From contig OY848931.1 in the NCBI GenBank assembly GCA_963693285.1, forward strand, positions 5,126,079-5,190,078: a stretch of DNA of 64,000 bases. Direction: 5' to 3'. The DNA is from Xestospongia muta (lineage: Eukaryota > Porifera > Demospongiae > Haplosclerida > Petrosiidae). Each line of letters starts with the position of its first letter. Position 1 is the stretch's first letter. The position numbers were made by a program, and so were the translations under genes. This document shows, piece by piece, positions 1-13,196 of this stretch. The notes under the pieces were generated by a model. It worked only from the letters and a program-made list of their open reading frames with translations, did no database searches and was not told the origin of the DNA.

Positions 1-595
1 AAAGATGACTCCTCCCAATTAGGAGCTAAGGACATTCATAATAATGCTGTTATAAAAGCTAACTACCATAATAGGTATTATGTACAACCCCCAAATAATA
101 ATAGTATCAATGACAGTATAATATATTATATGCAGTTATAACGAATTGTTTTATACAAAGATTATGAAAAGTACTATATGTAACATTTGTAATACTATGC
201 ATTATAAATAAGAACATAATCTGAGAAAGGAAAGAAATAGGAATGCTGATACTATGATGTTCTCTATTTGGAATAATATTTTGTAATAAGGTATATACTC
301 TAGCATCCAATGATACTCTGTGAACACATTTGACATTGGTAATCTTTAATGTTATAACATGTCACTCAAGACCTACTAGCTGCAGTACAAACAAGGATAT
401 AAATGCCAAGTGAGTCAAAGGATTTTATCTTTTCATAATTATCATCAATAACTTATGTTATAAAAGTAGTATATATACATAATAAATAACGTCTACACAA
501 CTCTATGCCTCAATAGTCCATAGCTTACTGTAATCCTATGGAACAAATAAAAGAAAACTAAACAATATTTTTGACATGTTTATCATATTATTACC
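1..595. other. Left-edge AT-rich stretch
   Basis: No open frame of note and no RNA gene seen. It may contain the last small exon or the 3' UTR of the minus-strand gene that starts at 2720. A possible minus-strand acceptor (ATAACAG) lies near 48, but the exon after it would close almost at once. Confidence 0.4.
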
Positions 596-2720
596 TGTAT
601 TATTATCGATATTTGTTGTTGAGGTAGACAGATAAGAGACACTAAATCCTTCAGTTATAGCTGATGATGAGCTAACGTGTGGTACAGACTCCAACACATC
701 TGGTGGATTACATGGAGGAGAGACTTCTCCAGCATTCTCTTTCATCTCGGTTATAGTCTGGCCAACATACATAGCAGATTTATCTTCCTGTGTTTGATTA
801 GGTTGAGTAAGATAGAGAAATGTACTAGATGAAGTTGAAGAGACAGATTGACATGCTGGAGTTACACTGTCCCCTGAATAAGGAGGTGATGTCGGGTAAC
901 TGCTTGAAACTGGATGATATTGATTATTCACAGTGATTACAGGAGTTGTTGTATTTTGGTTAGGGAGTTGAGGTAAAGGATTAACAAGAGAGTCCTTTTG
1001 GATTGAGGAATTAGTTTCAATGTTCACTTCATGACCTCGAACAGATCCATGTTCGTGAGGAGGTTCAGTTTTATTATGAGGTAGTGATGTGGGCGTGGTC
1101 ATATCATGAGGGATCAAACCAGTATCTGTACCAACAACAATTGATATTGAACCTGGTAAAGACACAGCTACATCTTGTATATCAATAGACTTGTTTCCTG
1201 GACTTTGTTGATATCCTTGAGGAGCTGAATGAGTACCTTTTTGTAAGAACGAATGAAGACCACATTTACATTCAGGATGATGATGGGAATGGTCTGAAAA
1301 TCCAGCTGGAAAACTTGAAGCAGGACTGATAGAACTGACAGCTCCTGTATGTGGGAGAAAAGAATGACAGTGGCCTCATATCTTGTTATACATAGCTTAA
1401 AGCCTACAAATAAAATATTAGGTTATTGAATAAACATTTATATGAACCACTTTGACTTGTCTACATAGAAATATTTTCAATGTCACCATAAATAATGAGA
1501 GAATTATTATTGTCTAATTGATACTGTGTCTATTGCTTGATATGAGATATCTGACCTTTATGTCTATTCAAATTCAAGCAGCAAACAAAGAAGCAAGTAA
1601 GTATAGAAAAGAAATAAATTATGTACAATTGACAATTGTGAAATTGCCAGATTGCTATCAAGCTATTTTTCCACTTGAGTATCTACTACCTTCTTATAAA
1701 CATAGTATCCATGGTTACCATGGTTACCATGACATTGAAGTCAAGCAATTTTGACAGTGAAGTCAAGCTGTATGAATTTTTTTCTAAGACAAATTTTGTC
1801 AATTCATGACATTTTATGACATGAAAATAACTTGAAATGTAGTATTGTTGGCAAAATACTGTCAAACAAACCATTTAAGTGAAACTGAAACCAATGGTAC
1901 ATGTACCATGAATATGTTTAAACAATTAGTTTGTCAGACATTATAGGGTACAGACCTTTAGTCGACTGCAAACTTGAGTTATTTGATGAGATATCATCTT
2001 TTGCCGACTGTAAACTGGAATCTTCTGATGAGATATCGTGTTCCTTTATTAAAATCCCAGGATTATCAGAAAAACCTGACTGATCTTGTCCCTGGGGAGT
2101 TTCATCTGATGATGAAACTATATCAGGAGTGGCTCTCTGTATTGGAGCAACAAAGGCGGGGCTTAATCTGTTTGAATTCATAGAAGAGAGGGAGGCATTG
2201 AAGAGATTCAAAGGAGCCTTTTTGCCAAGTTGTTTTGCTATATGTGTAACAAATCAACTATACAATAATGATAGTGTAAACTAACCAGTCCTTTCTAATG
2301 CTTCTATAGCCTTTATACGACCTGAGTCTGGTTTGTCATCTTCACGTAATGCTAGGTAAACTAGATGATAGCCATATTCATCACCTCCCATACACAAAAG
2401 ATTACTAAGTTTACTACCAGGAGAATTTGGGGGACCAAACAAAGTCAACTGGCTGTTTGGACCAATTGATGGATGGAACTTTAAAAGAAATTTGGACAGT
2501 GATGCATCGTCTACTGTTTCCTTCAAAAAATCATCATAGCATATATCATAGACCTCTTTGTCGATAAAAAAATCTTCCCCCTGCTCCCGTTGAGTTTCAA
2601 TGTCTTTCTGTACTATTCTAATAGCTTCCTTATTTAGTTTTCGTTCTAAAAGATACAAAAGTAATCAACTAAAACTAATGATAACATTTTACCTACCATT
2701 CATACTTTTTAACGCCATTT
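596..2720 (-). CDS. Unrecognised protein with Ser/Pro/Thr-rich C-terminal half, possibly 3'-incomplete
   Basis: I do not recognise the family. The model begins at ATG 2718-2720 (MALKSMN), splices at GTAGGT into an exon near 2658-2281 (KLNKEAIRIVQKDIETQREQ, then a folded-looking segment rich in D/E/L), then into about 2240-1948 and, through an acceptor ending ATATGAG near 1375, into a long exon that stays open to about 596. All joins keep one frame. The first ~130 residues look helical and globular; the rest is low-complexity (S, P, T, N, Q), with a His/Cys cluster (HSHHHPECKCG) about 100 residues into the last exon. A GT donor sits at the end of that exon (around 595), so further exons may lie in 1-595 or left of the window; reading through would instead stop at 536. 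Probably an intracellular, largely disordered protein; function unknown. Confidence 0.55.
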
Positions 2721-2772
2721 TTAAAAAGAGACCAGTATGTTGATGAGATCATACATCATAAGACTGTTATAG

Positions 2773-2820
<48 letters not shown>

Positions 2821-3437
2821 AAATAAATTAACCCAAAATTCAGACAACATTAGATAATATAGTCACCCTACACGAGAATGCTCCTTGAGTTTGTATTGTG
2901 TTAATAAAGTGACTGAACAATACCAAAACATCTTGTATAACCAGCTCCTCCTTCTTGCTGGCTACATGGGACTATCTAGAGTCAGATACTTGATATAAGT
3001 GGTTTCAAGTAATCTAATTTAGTCTCATCTCCAGATCTTAAGCAACATATAAGTCTAGAGATTAAACCAACTGGTTACAATCAGGGATATACATGACCTA
3101 TTTCAAAAGAGGTATGCAGGGCTACAAGGATGGCAAAGTTCCCACAACCATCCGCTACATTTATGCCTATGGATGATCCGTACTATATATTATGATTAAA
3201 CATATTAACACGGCCACATCTACTAGTGACAATCAACTTACGTGGGTATAGAACAATAAAACACTGTTGTAACACGGTACAAAGAAGGTCAACACTCGCA
3301 ATAATTACTTCTTGTTATAATTAATATTCATAATAACAGGATATTACTCATTAACTCGCTCGACAGAGAAACTCAGTTATAACTTATAACATAAGTATAT
3401 AATTTTCAAAAATTATTAACAAGTCATTATAAAAAGG
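2721..3437. other. Intergenic region with GA microsatellite
   Basis: Between the start of the unknown minus-strand gene (2720) and the stop codon of XPO5 (3438). It holds a (GA)n run at about 2777-2819 just upstream of the unknown gene, and the XPO5 3' UTR. No coding potential or RNA gene seen. Confidence 0.6.
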
Positions 3438-3732
3438 CTACAAATCTTGTTCCCCAAATAGTACAGTCAGTCCTTCAACCGGGAGAGACTTTTTCTCTTT
3501 CAGACGTTGATCTTTTTTAATAGCAAGAGAAGGAAGATCTAAAAAGACTGGAGGTCCTTTATGAAGTTGACCCAATGGTTTCTGTTAAAACAATGACTTT
3601 GTTATAGAGAATGGTATAATCTTACTCCAATAATTCCTGATAAAAGTTTACGAAACTCATCTCTTTTTCGTTTAATGTGCTTTACCTGAGAGCTATCAGA
3701 TGATGACAACACTTGAATAGTATGATTAAATG

Positions 3733-3807
<75 letters not shown>

Positions 3808-5084
3808 AGAACTTATTATCATTATAATGGATACATAGTAATACCTTTACTTTCTCAGTACTACATTCTGGTAATGAAGCTAATAGTTCACAAACACTTG
3901 GAAAGCAAGAAGCCTGAGAAAAAAACACTAACATAAACACTACAGTTGATCATGATCTTATTATAGACAATGGACATACAATGATATCACTTTGACATTA
4001 ACTTACAGTAGTCTCATAAAGTTGTAAAGCAAGTGCTATTAATGACACACACAGACCTCCATCTTCACCATGTACTTGTAATCCCTAACACAAACATGTC
4101 TAGAACATGACATCAAATTAATCATTTACTTACCATTAATACCTGCTCCATACTTTGATAGACAAAGGCTTCACCAAACTCTATAATAGGAACCTATAAC
4201 AAACCACTAATATAATTATATTATTTATAGTAAAACTACCTTCTCAAAAAGAGCAGTAGCAATATTTATACACCTTCTAACTGAGGACCCATCAAGCCAA
4301 CCCATTGGAGCAAATACAGACTGTAAAATAATGATCCGCATATCCTATTATCAAGTCACAAAGAGTAAACCCCTATTAATAATACTAACAGTATTATGAA
4401 GGAGACATAATGCTAAATCTGATAAAACATCAATTTTCTTCCCACGGTCTTTAGTTGCCATAGCAACTGTCTGCATCTCTTCACTACTCTCATTTCCTCC
4501 TACTTCCTTTTTTAAACAAACAGTCTCTACACATTGTACTACTAGATAAAGAATGATAACCAAATATGGTATACCTATTAATTGAATGTATTGACGAGTG
4601 AGGTTCACTGTAAACTGATGTATAAGTACTTGATCTGTTAGACTTTCTTGTTCTTCATCATCACTATTATATGGAAGATATGGAAAGTGGGATAGAGAAT
4701 TTATAGACTAGTTATAGTTGCTACATTAATTTGTAATACTAAAATGTTACATGCAAAGGGAGAGATACAGAGCAGTGGTGTGTAGGCATGTTCTGCTTAG
4801 CACCACTCACTCAACACGTTGCGCTCGTTGCTGGATAATATTTGACCAGTTGTTTTGGAGACGCTGAGAGAGGGAGATCAACAGATAGTGTGATGGACAA
4901 ACAGAGCTATAAATTGCTCACATTAAATGTGATATAACAGAGATTAATCAATGGTGGAGTAAGAGAGATTTGCCAATGATTAAGGGGACAAGTCTCTACC
5001 ATTGGAGTTATCAGATTACCTACAAAGACACAATGATATCATTCAGGAAATATGACAAGCTAGATCTGATACACTCAAAGTGCG

Positions 5085-5122
<38 letters not shown>

Positions 5123-6224
5123 GGTGTGTGTGGGTGTGTGTGTGTGACATAAGCATACGAATAATGGATTTTATTCTCAACTGGCTGGTATCAGCTAGAT
5201 GTGCAAATACATTTGTGATAACTCCTTCAACAAACCCAACCTCAGAGAGAGAATCAGGACCATAAGTAGCCCAAGCAAATCCAACAGCCATAACACTAGA
5301 TAAAACAATGACCATAAATCTATTATTTGGCTGTTGTTTAGCAATCATTCCTTATCATTTACCATCGATCATAAGCTATCATTAATTGTTGCTGTACTTG
5401 ACCTAATTCATCCTGTTCAGTTGTACCAGAAGAACTTATTCCTAACAAAAAACAATATAATTTTTACACAAAGGATGTTTACCTAATATGGCATCTCTAT
5501 CATGTTGATGTAAAGAATGGATACGTTGAAAATATTGTGAGAGGAGAGGTCTAGAACTATCACTCCACAACAAATGAAAGGTTCTATAGAATATATGCAA
5601 TTAATTACATGTAATTATGTATACAATTGTTAGTCAATATACTTGATCAGTGGTAATATAAACTCCATTAATAAAGGAACAATGTGTTGATAAGAGTGTG
5701 TGGTCACTCCCTCCATTTCAACATCAACTGTAATTCCACACTGTCTCTACATACAAAACAAATTTATTATAATTTATATGAGGAATACAATGAATACATT
5801 AATCTTATAATGACATGTGGATACCTTTAATCTTGGGCTGGACCTCTGTAATACTGCCATAATAGTATGTGCACAATAACAAAGTTGAGCTCTACAGACT
5901 TGTGCGGACTCTGAAGAAGAACTTTGAAAGATAGGATCTGAGATGTCTTTATCAAGAGAAAGATATTGGATGAGAGTAGAGAGAGAAGAGATAGAGCTAG
6001 GGAAAGTTGGTAAGTCAGACAACTAAGTAATGTCTACCTCTTTAATGACGACACTAATGATTTAACTTCACTTAGTAATTGTCCTAACAAGACATCTTGT
6101 TCACTGGCCGACCTGAAGTGACTGAGAATTGTAAATGCCTCAATAAACATACATTTCTCAGAGTATAAGAGAAGATCAGATGATACTAGTTTACTATAAT
6201 GATCTAATAACTGCTCTGTAGCAG

Positions 6225-6307
<83 letters not shown>

Positions 6308-9251
6308 ATATCTACTCATAATATAACCAATATTACTTACTAGTAATGACTTAGCATAACTTTTAACAATGTTAATAAGAGCATATAAACTATTAAGACG
6401 AGCCTGTTTTTGATCTCGTGACAAAGTTACCTGATAAACAAACAGACATGATTACATTCAATGAGACCACATACCTTAGAAGTATCAGCTCCAGGATAGA
6501 TCACGTAAGTTAATATCTACCAAGTAATCATAGTGTTTTATATGGTATTAAGTTGATAAACTGTACACATAAAAGGACTGATCAATTTGAGGTGTGTCAC
6601 ATACCTTCTCCAAGTAAATTTGTAGTAACTTATCTTCATCAAACACTACAAATGTCTGTAGACCACCTTCTAATGCTTTTAAATGACAGAACACTGATGT
6701 TACTTGAGTAGGACAATATGAGAGGAGTACATGAAGGATAGCTACACCAGTAGGAGCAGCTTCCTATTGACTAGTAGTACCACATTTAGTGATATTAATG
6801 TATAACCTGAAGGAGAGCTTGATTCTGACTAAGTCCTGCTACCCAACATTCTAAGAAACTAATTGTAGCATCCCATTCAAGAAATACAGGAGACATTTTT
6901 GCTCCACCCACTTCAGTTTGAGGTTGTTCCTCTTTAGTTACTAACTGTTGTACAGCAAGTAATGTCTCTTGTATAAAGACAGCGGGAATCAATGAAACCA
7001 TATCTGTTAACAAACGATTAACAAGTCCTTTGCATTCTATAAAGGAGGAATCTTATCATTTTACTATAGATTAGTATGTAGTACTTGAAAAGAAGACATT
7101 GTACTCTTCTGGTCCATCAAAATCAATTTTTGAGTAATGACTGCTAGCATGAACAGGAAGAGTGGGATCACCAACCTGTGTATTGATGTGCATGAGAGAG
7201 AGAGATGCCATTATACTGATGTCATATACTGATGTCATATACTGATGTCATTATACTGATGTCATTATACTAATATAGCTTTTGTTTACCTTTAATTGTT
7301 TTTCTCTCAATACTTGAAGCAGTTCAGGTAACATTAATACAGGATGGGTGTTAAGATATTGATGATGTAAAACTCCATTCCAAAACTCAAGACTAGTTGA
7401 GCTGACAACCTATAACAGGAACAACTAACAATAAGTAATACACAGGCTATTACTACTAACTTGACTAGGATGACGTAAAAATATTAACATAATATGCAGG
7501 TATTGTCCTAAATGTTCTGGAGGTGAAAATGATGATGACTCCTATAATAATCTATTCATTACAATTACCATACAGTGATACTAACCCAGAGAGGAAGCAA
7601 TTGACATGACCCTAATTGGGCCATCATTTGACAAAGTTTCTTTAAAAACATATACTCCACCTCATCACTTGCACTTAACTCACAAGCTGAACTAAAATAA
7701 CATTACTGATATAATATTATAATAATATGTATAGAGAAGACAATAATATAATAATCACGTTCATATAAAGGACATAAGAAGAGGAAACAGTTATTGTAAT
7801 AATACCTTGTACATCTCTGTAATTCATCGAGCACATCCTTTGATAACAATTGTAGAAATAACTCACGATGATGTCGTGAGGTTTTCATGGCTCCTTTCCT
7901 GGACAATATATCTGTTAGACAATCACATGTCAGTAATCGTAGATTATGTGAGGTACACAATATATTGAAGAGAAGCAAAAGAAGATGACAGTTATTGAAT
8001 GTTAAAAATTGAAGATCTACCCACTCCACAAAAGCAGATAGAGTAGATATAGCCACTTCATATAAAATGAAGGAACCACTCTATGGAAAATATCAAGTAT
8101 TTAGGGACTTATGCATTAAACTCTACCTACCTCCAGCACTGTTACTATCAATTGAAATAGTGGACTTAGGACAGCCTCCTCCTTTAATGATGCTAACATC
8201 ACTGACTTTCTTTGATTAGAGAGAGCAGAGTCATATGACAAAAGATCTTCAGCTAATCTTCGAAATATCAAAAGAATCATTTCCATTTGAGGAACCTACA
8301 TTATCCAATGACATTAAAATTAACAATGGATAAGTATGTACCTGATCCTCAACTGAGAATATATCTGATATAAATGTAGACCAATGTTGTGGCCATGTTT
8401 TCTTGGCTACTTCAACTAAAATACGGGCTACACCCTCCTTAACATAACCTGGTAAGTTAATATCACTAGATCCAACCTATTATATTGCAATACAATTAAA
8501 TTAATGTGTGTGGTTGTGTTGAGTGAGTGAGAGAGGGAGAGAGTGAGAGAGAGACTCACATTGTTTTTATATAACACAAGTTTTTGAATTAACTGTAGCT
8601 GTTCAGGAGGTACTAATGAATTCCAACGAAATCTATAAAAATAACATACTAAAAGTAATAACAATTAATGAAGCCATTTGTTATTTTAAGTTTATCCTTC
8701 ATGTTTACCTTTATGGATGAAAACCTAGCTATTAATCAACACAGAGGCTAATCCATTTAATATGTAAACATCCTTTGATGATAAACAATTTCTACGTCAT
8801 TAATTATCACAAATTATATCATAATTATAGCATATTTATTGTTTTTAATGCTCCATTTCATAAATCTAACTAAACAATTCATGGATGACAACAACACATG
8901 TGTCTTACAGACCATATAGAAGATCATGTATTGTATCAGTCATTGTGTAATGTCATAACTACCTAACAAAATGTTCCATTAGTTGCAATCCAAGATGGAC
9001 ACCAAGATAATCTTGTTGCTGTTCTGCAAGAAACAGTCCACAATGTACACAATATGGACTACTATTACGAAAGTCCTCAATAACCTAGAAATTAGTATAA
9101 ACTTATCTTATCTTCAACATTATTTCACCTTCTGATGTTCATCACGTTCTTGAGGTAAGGACTCTGGATTGAGAATGTGACGATAGCTCTCAAGTATGCT
9201 TTGACTGAGCTTAGATATGTCATAATCTTGAAACCATGCCTGGTCCGCCAT
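3438..9251 (-). CDS. XPO5: Exportin-5 (importin-beta family nuclear export receptor)
   Basis: Exportin-5 carries pre-miRNAs and other double-stranded RNA cargo out of the nucleus with RanGTP. The start is ATG 9249-9251 (MADQAWFQDYDISK) and the stop is TAG 3438-3440. There are more than twenty short exons separated by ~45-60-base introns. Recognisable family blocks in order: SPYCVHCGLFLAEQQ followed by a FRWNSL segment, WPQHWSTFISDIF, the RLAEDLLSYD helix, FVEWVDLQFLT, FLKKLCQMMAQLG, SHYSKIDFDGPEEYNVFF, and a C-terminal KRKRDEFRKLLSGIIG continuing into KPLGQ and LPSL. These follow vertebrate XPO5 along its length. It is a HEAT-repeat solenoid, so there are no catalytic residues to check. It is divergent from the FGD-like gene, with 220 bp between the start codons. 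Several introns carry long microsatellites. Exon edges are approximate; identity is secure. Confidence 0.93.
3735..3803. repeat. Compound (TG)n(AG)n microsatellite in XPO5 intron
   Basis: A TG run (about 3735-3768) followed by an AG run (3769-3803). On the coding strand it reads CT then CA repeats and ends in CACAG directly before the exon encoding SFNHTIQV, so it forms the pyrimidine-rich end of an intron. Confidence 0.9.
5084..5146. repeat. (TG)n microsatellite in XPO5 intron
   Basis: An interrupted TG run about 60 bases long, in non-coding sequence of XPO5. ORFs that cross it on either strand are repeat translations and not genes. Confidence 0.9.
6228..6307. repeat. (AG)n microsatellite abutting an XPO5 3' splice site
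   Basis: About 80 bases of AG on the plus strand, or CT on the coding strand. It ends directly in CAG followed by the exon coding PATEQLLDHYSKL, so the microsatellite itself is the polypyrimidine tract of this intron. Confidence 0.92.
7206..7272. repeat. Short tandem repeat around TATACTGATGTCA in XPO5 intron
   Basis: Four to five copies of a 13-17 base unit containing ATACTGATGTCA, with length variation between copies. Intronic. Confidence 0.8.
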
Positions 9252-9471
9252 TTTTATTCCTACACGGGTTAAATTTTGGATGTTGCGATTAGTGTACATT
9301 CCTCAACCTTTGTCAATACAGTAACCAAAAGTACAGACGGAATATATTCGTCTTCTTGGTTGTTTCCTTCCGTTTTTCCTCCATCCTTTGAATTGATAAG
9401 AGCTGTTTCAGTTATCGATACAACCGAATTCCCGATCAGTAGAACACTGCAAAGTACAATTGCAATGAACT
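9252..9471. promoter_or_regulatory. Shared divergent promoter, XPO5 / FGD-like gene
   Basis: A 220-base gap between two head-to-head start codons; both 5' UTRs and promoters must fit here or extend into upstream introns. No TATA box stands out. An upstream ATG at 9465 opens a short frame that overlaps the FGD-like start (9472) out of frame and could act as a small uORF. Confidence 0.5.
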
Positions 9472-11783
9472 ATGGCTGTGAGCAGTTTGAAAGAGCAGTT
9501 TGAAAGGCTCTCTATCGCAGTAGATTCTGAGATCAGTCCGCTTTCAGGAAAATCACAACCTCCAGTAACAAAACTAGAGCTAGAAAAGAAAAACAAAGAT
9601 AAAATTAACGAAAGCAAGAACAAAGAAGGGAAGCAATCTCCCAAAAAACTACCCAAAAGTACACTTAAGCAAATAGGTAAGTCCATTAATAATGGTAGTT
9701 CAGCAGAAACAAGAAAAAGTAAAACACCTATAAAGTCTAAATCAACAGAAGAATCAACTAGCCTTCATAGTGATCGTAATAGTGATCCAATGGTTGCTTT
9801 AGCCGGTATTATTAAGAAATCACCCAGTCCAAAGCACCGTCAGTCATCTCATTCACCTGACTCATCTGGTACCAATACTCCATTAACACATAGTGGTGTT
9901 TATGATCCATCACATACACTTACTAACAACAGCTCAGATCACATATTGTCTTCTGGTGATCATATACAAATTGAGTTTAGTGATGAACATGGCCAGCCTC
10001 TTCAGCAAGATGATTCTCCAATATGCTCTCCAGAAGGAACTCCATTAAGAAATAGATCTAGCTCATATAAGGAGAGAGAGGCAAAGTCTCGGTCTACTCC
10101 TCTTCCTCTTGTACCTGCCAAACCTAAGTCTCACTTAGTCTCTTCGTCTCCTAATCCATCAATATCTCCCAAGACAAAACCAAAACCAGCTGTCCGTCCT
10201 AAACCTAGTGTGAGTCCTAAACCAGCTATTCCACCTAAACCAAAATTATCTGTCAAACCTAATCTATTGCCACATGAAGTCAAAACAGTGGAAGTAGTTA
10301 ATACACAACCACCCCAGAAACCGGCATTGCCAAATGAAACTATAGTTACATCAGTGTCAGCACAGGAACCATCAGATATTCACAATACCTTAAATGGCAT
10401 TCCTAATACTTCGACTCTCGACATTAAAACATCCACAAAAACAACAGACACAGTATCAGAAGTAGACAGAGATGATATACAAGATCGTATTGAAGAAGTA
10501 ATACAATTCAAAGATTTTGAATTAGCTGACCCTCTTAAGTATGCTTCATCAGATCCATTTAGTCCAATACTCCCAAATGAGTGTGAAGTAGAGGTTCAAA
10601 GTGAAGACAAACCTACCTTAACAAACGTGGGAGATTGTAAACGTAACACAACTGATTCTGGGTTCCTGGAAGGTGGTACAGAGGAAGAAGATAAACATAA
10701 AGAAGTTATTGTTTGGGATACACTCAAGGTATTTATTCTATTTTCTGTCTATCCATCCATCCTTTCAAGTAATCATCATTTTTCACTCTATATATCTATT
10801 CTTTGACTTGTGGTTTGGATGGTTACATTAGACACACTCCATATAGAGCTAATTGTACCCATTTTATCATTAATACATGATATTATTCAAACTAACACAA
10901 AAGGATATACCCTTAATTGTTATTTAGTTATACATGCATGTACTATTATCACTGTACATTACTCTGTGCATATATGTAGAGAGATGAAAAGCTATTGGTT
11001 ATCTTAATTATGTTAGTTTGTGTATATCTCATAGTTTTGTTACTGAGATATTTTGTTTATCTTTCAAATGGTTTGTTCTATAGATTCACTATAGATTAGT
11101 ACATTATACTGGTATGTTTGTGAATGGTAGACAAGTATATTGCTTTACTTAAGCATATTGTGTGATAACAATGTTCTATCTTGTTTGCAAGTTGAGTGGC
11201 CATTAAGAACAACTGTCTATAAATTGTAATAATAGTAGTAAATTATCAGGTATTAAGTGTTAACTAAACAACTACAACGACTGTTTAGCAAATATGGCTA
11301 CATGGATGTCAACATAGTTAAGTGTGTGTGTATATCCTTTAATGTCAGCTGTTGTAACCCCTTGATAATTAGCTTGTTTTGCATACAATTTCATGTACAT
11401 TATACTACTACTGTATATTAGTCAGACAGTGTAGTATTTCTTGTCTCATTAGATCAATCCACCACTATCAACATAGCTATCCTACACATAGCAGTCACCT
11501 TATATTCATCTAAACTACATACATATATGGCTTCTGGTATTTATGTAGATTTGTGCCAAATGCAAAATATGTGTGTACATATAAAAAGGATGTATTATAA
11601 TATTAGTGGGTGTTGTTGTCTCAATTGAGTAGATTGTTATGTGTTCTAGTAACATTCTCTTTTCTTTGTGTAGAGAGATAAAGCTCGTAAGAAAAGACAC
11701 AACATTGCACTTGAATTGTTAGAGACTGAGAAAACGTTAGTAGCTTGAATTTTAGCTACCTAATTCCTTCTTTCTTTATTTCA

Positions 11784-11843
<60 letters not shown>

Positions 11844-13132
11844 CCAGGTATGTCAATCGTATTAAGATCATAGCTGAAGATTTTCGTCAGGCCATTCAAG
11901 CTGTTAATGCCAAATCTAACAAGCCTATTATTCCTGAAGCTACTATTTGCCTTATTTTCCTCAATATTGGAGAAATATACAACCTTAACAGACAACTCTT
12001 ACAAGATTTAGAAGAGCGAATGGATAACTGGTATGTCACATGATAAGCATGTGATTTTTCTTATTTGTTGAAAGCATTAATTCTGAACACAGTAAACATT
12101 GATTTCTAATTAGAAGTGTTAGTTACATAAGCACGCTTGTAACAAAAGGAAGTCCTATGAATGATGACATATATTTGAATACTAACAACATTTAGTTATT
12201 ATTGTGACTTCATACAATCATATTATACCAATGAACACTTTCAATGTTGAGCTATTATTAATTATTTAGTCTATAAATAAAGTATTCTATTTTGATACAA
12301 TAACTAATCACTTTAAGTAATGTCTCTTTGTCTATTGTATTGTTTGAAGGAGTTCCAATGAGCAGATTGGAGATGTTATGAGTTCAATTGCTCCTTTTCT
12401 CAAGGTATAATATTATATGTAATTGCTAAGTATTGATACTATCATAAATGCAGTTATACTCAATGTATACAGCTGGCTTTGAGGATGCCATGAAAATACT
12501 CACAGTGACTATGGCTAAAGAAAAGAAGTTAGACATAGCTGTGAAAGAATTTGAAGTTAGTACTATAATTATGTCTGATACTTTATATAACAATGATAAA
12601 TTATAACTATAACCTCTACAAAATGCAATTACATGTAATAGGATGTCACAATTATTGTAGTAATGTCCTCTGAGATTTTTACTAAACTGAGCTCATTGTT
12701 CATTTGTAGTCTTATTACACACACACACACATTCAAGTGCATACACACAGTTAGTATTATAGTCTGTAGTAATATCCTTACTCTATAGTTTATATAATCT
12801 GGACAACAAGGGCCAGGACAAACTTACATTTTAAATATAAACTATAATAGGTTTGTATCTGCTTGATTGAAATAGTTAAGTAGTTACAAAGTTAAGTTCT
12901 CTAATACTTTATTCCACACATCTATGTGTATATATATTGTTTTAGAAACAACTGGGGACTGGTTTAGGAGTAGCCCATTACATGTTGGAACCTGTACAAA
13001 GAATACCGCGATACAAACTACTTTTACAAGGTGTGCATCTTTCTATTTCTGCCTCTGTGTCTGTCTTTTCTCTTCAGTCTCTCTTTCTCCATCTATGTAT
13101 CTTTGCCTATCTCTTGTCTCCCTTTGTCACTT

Positions 13133-13196
<64 letters not shown>

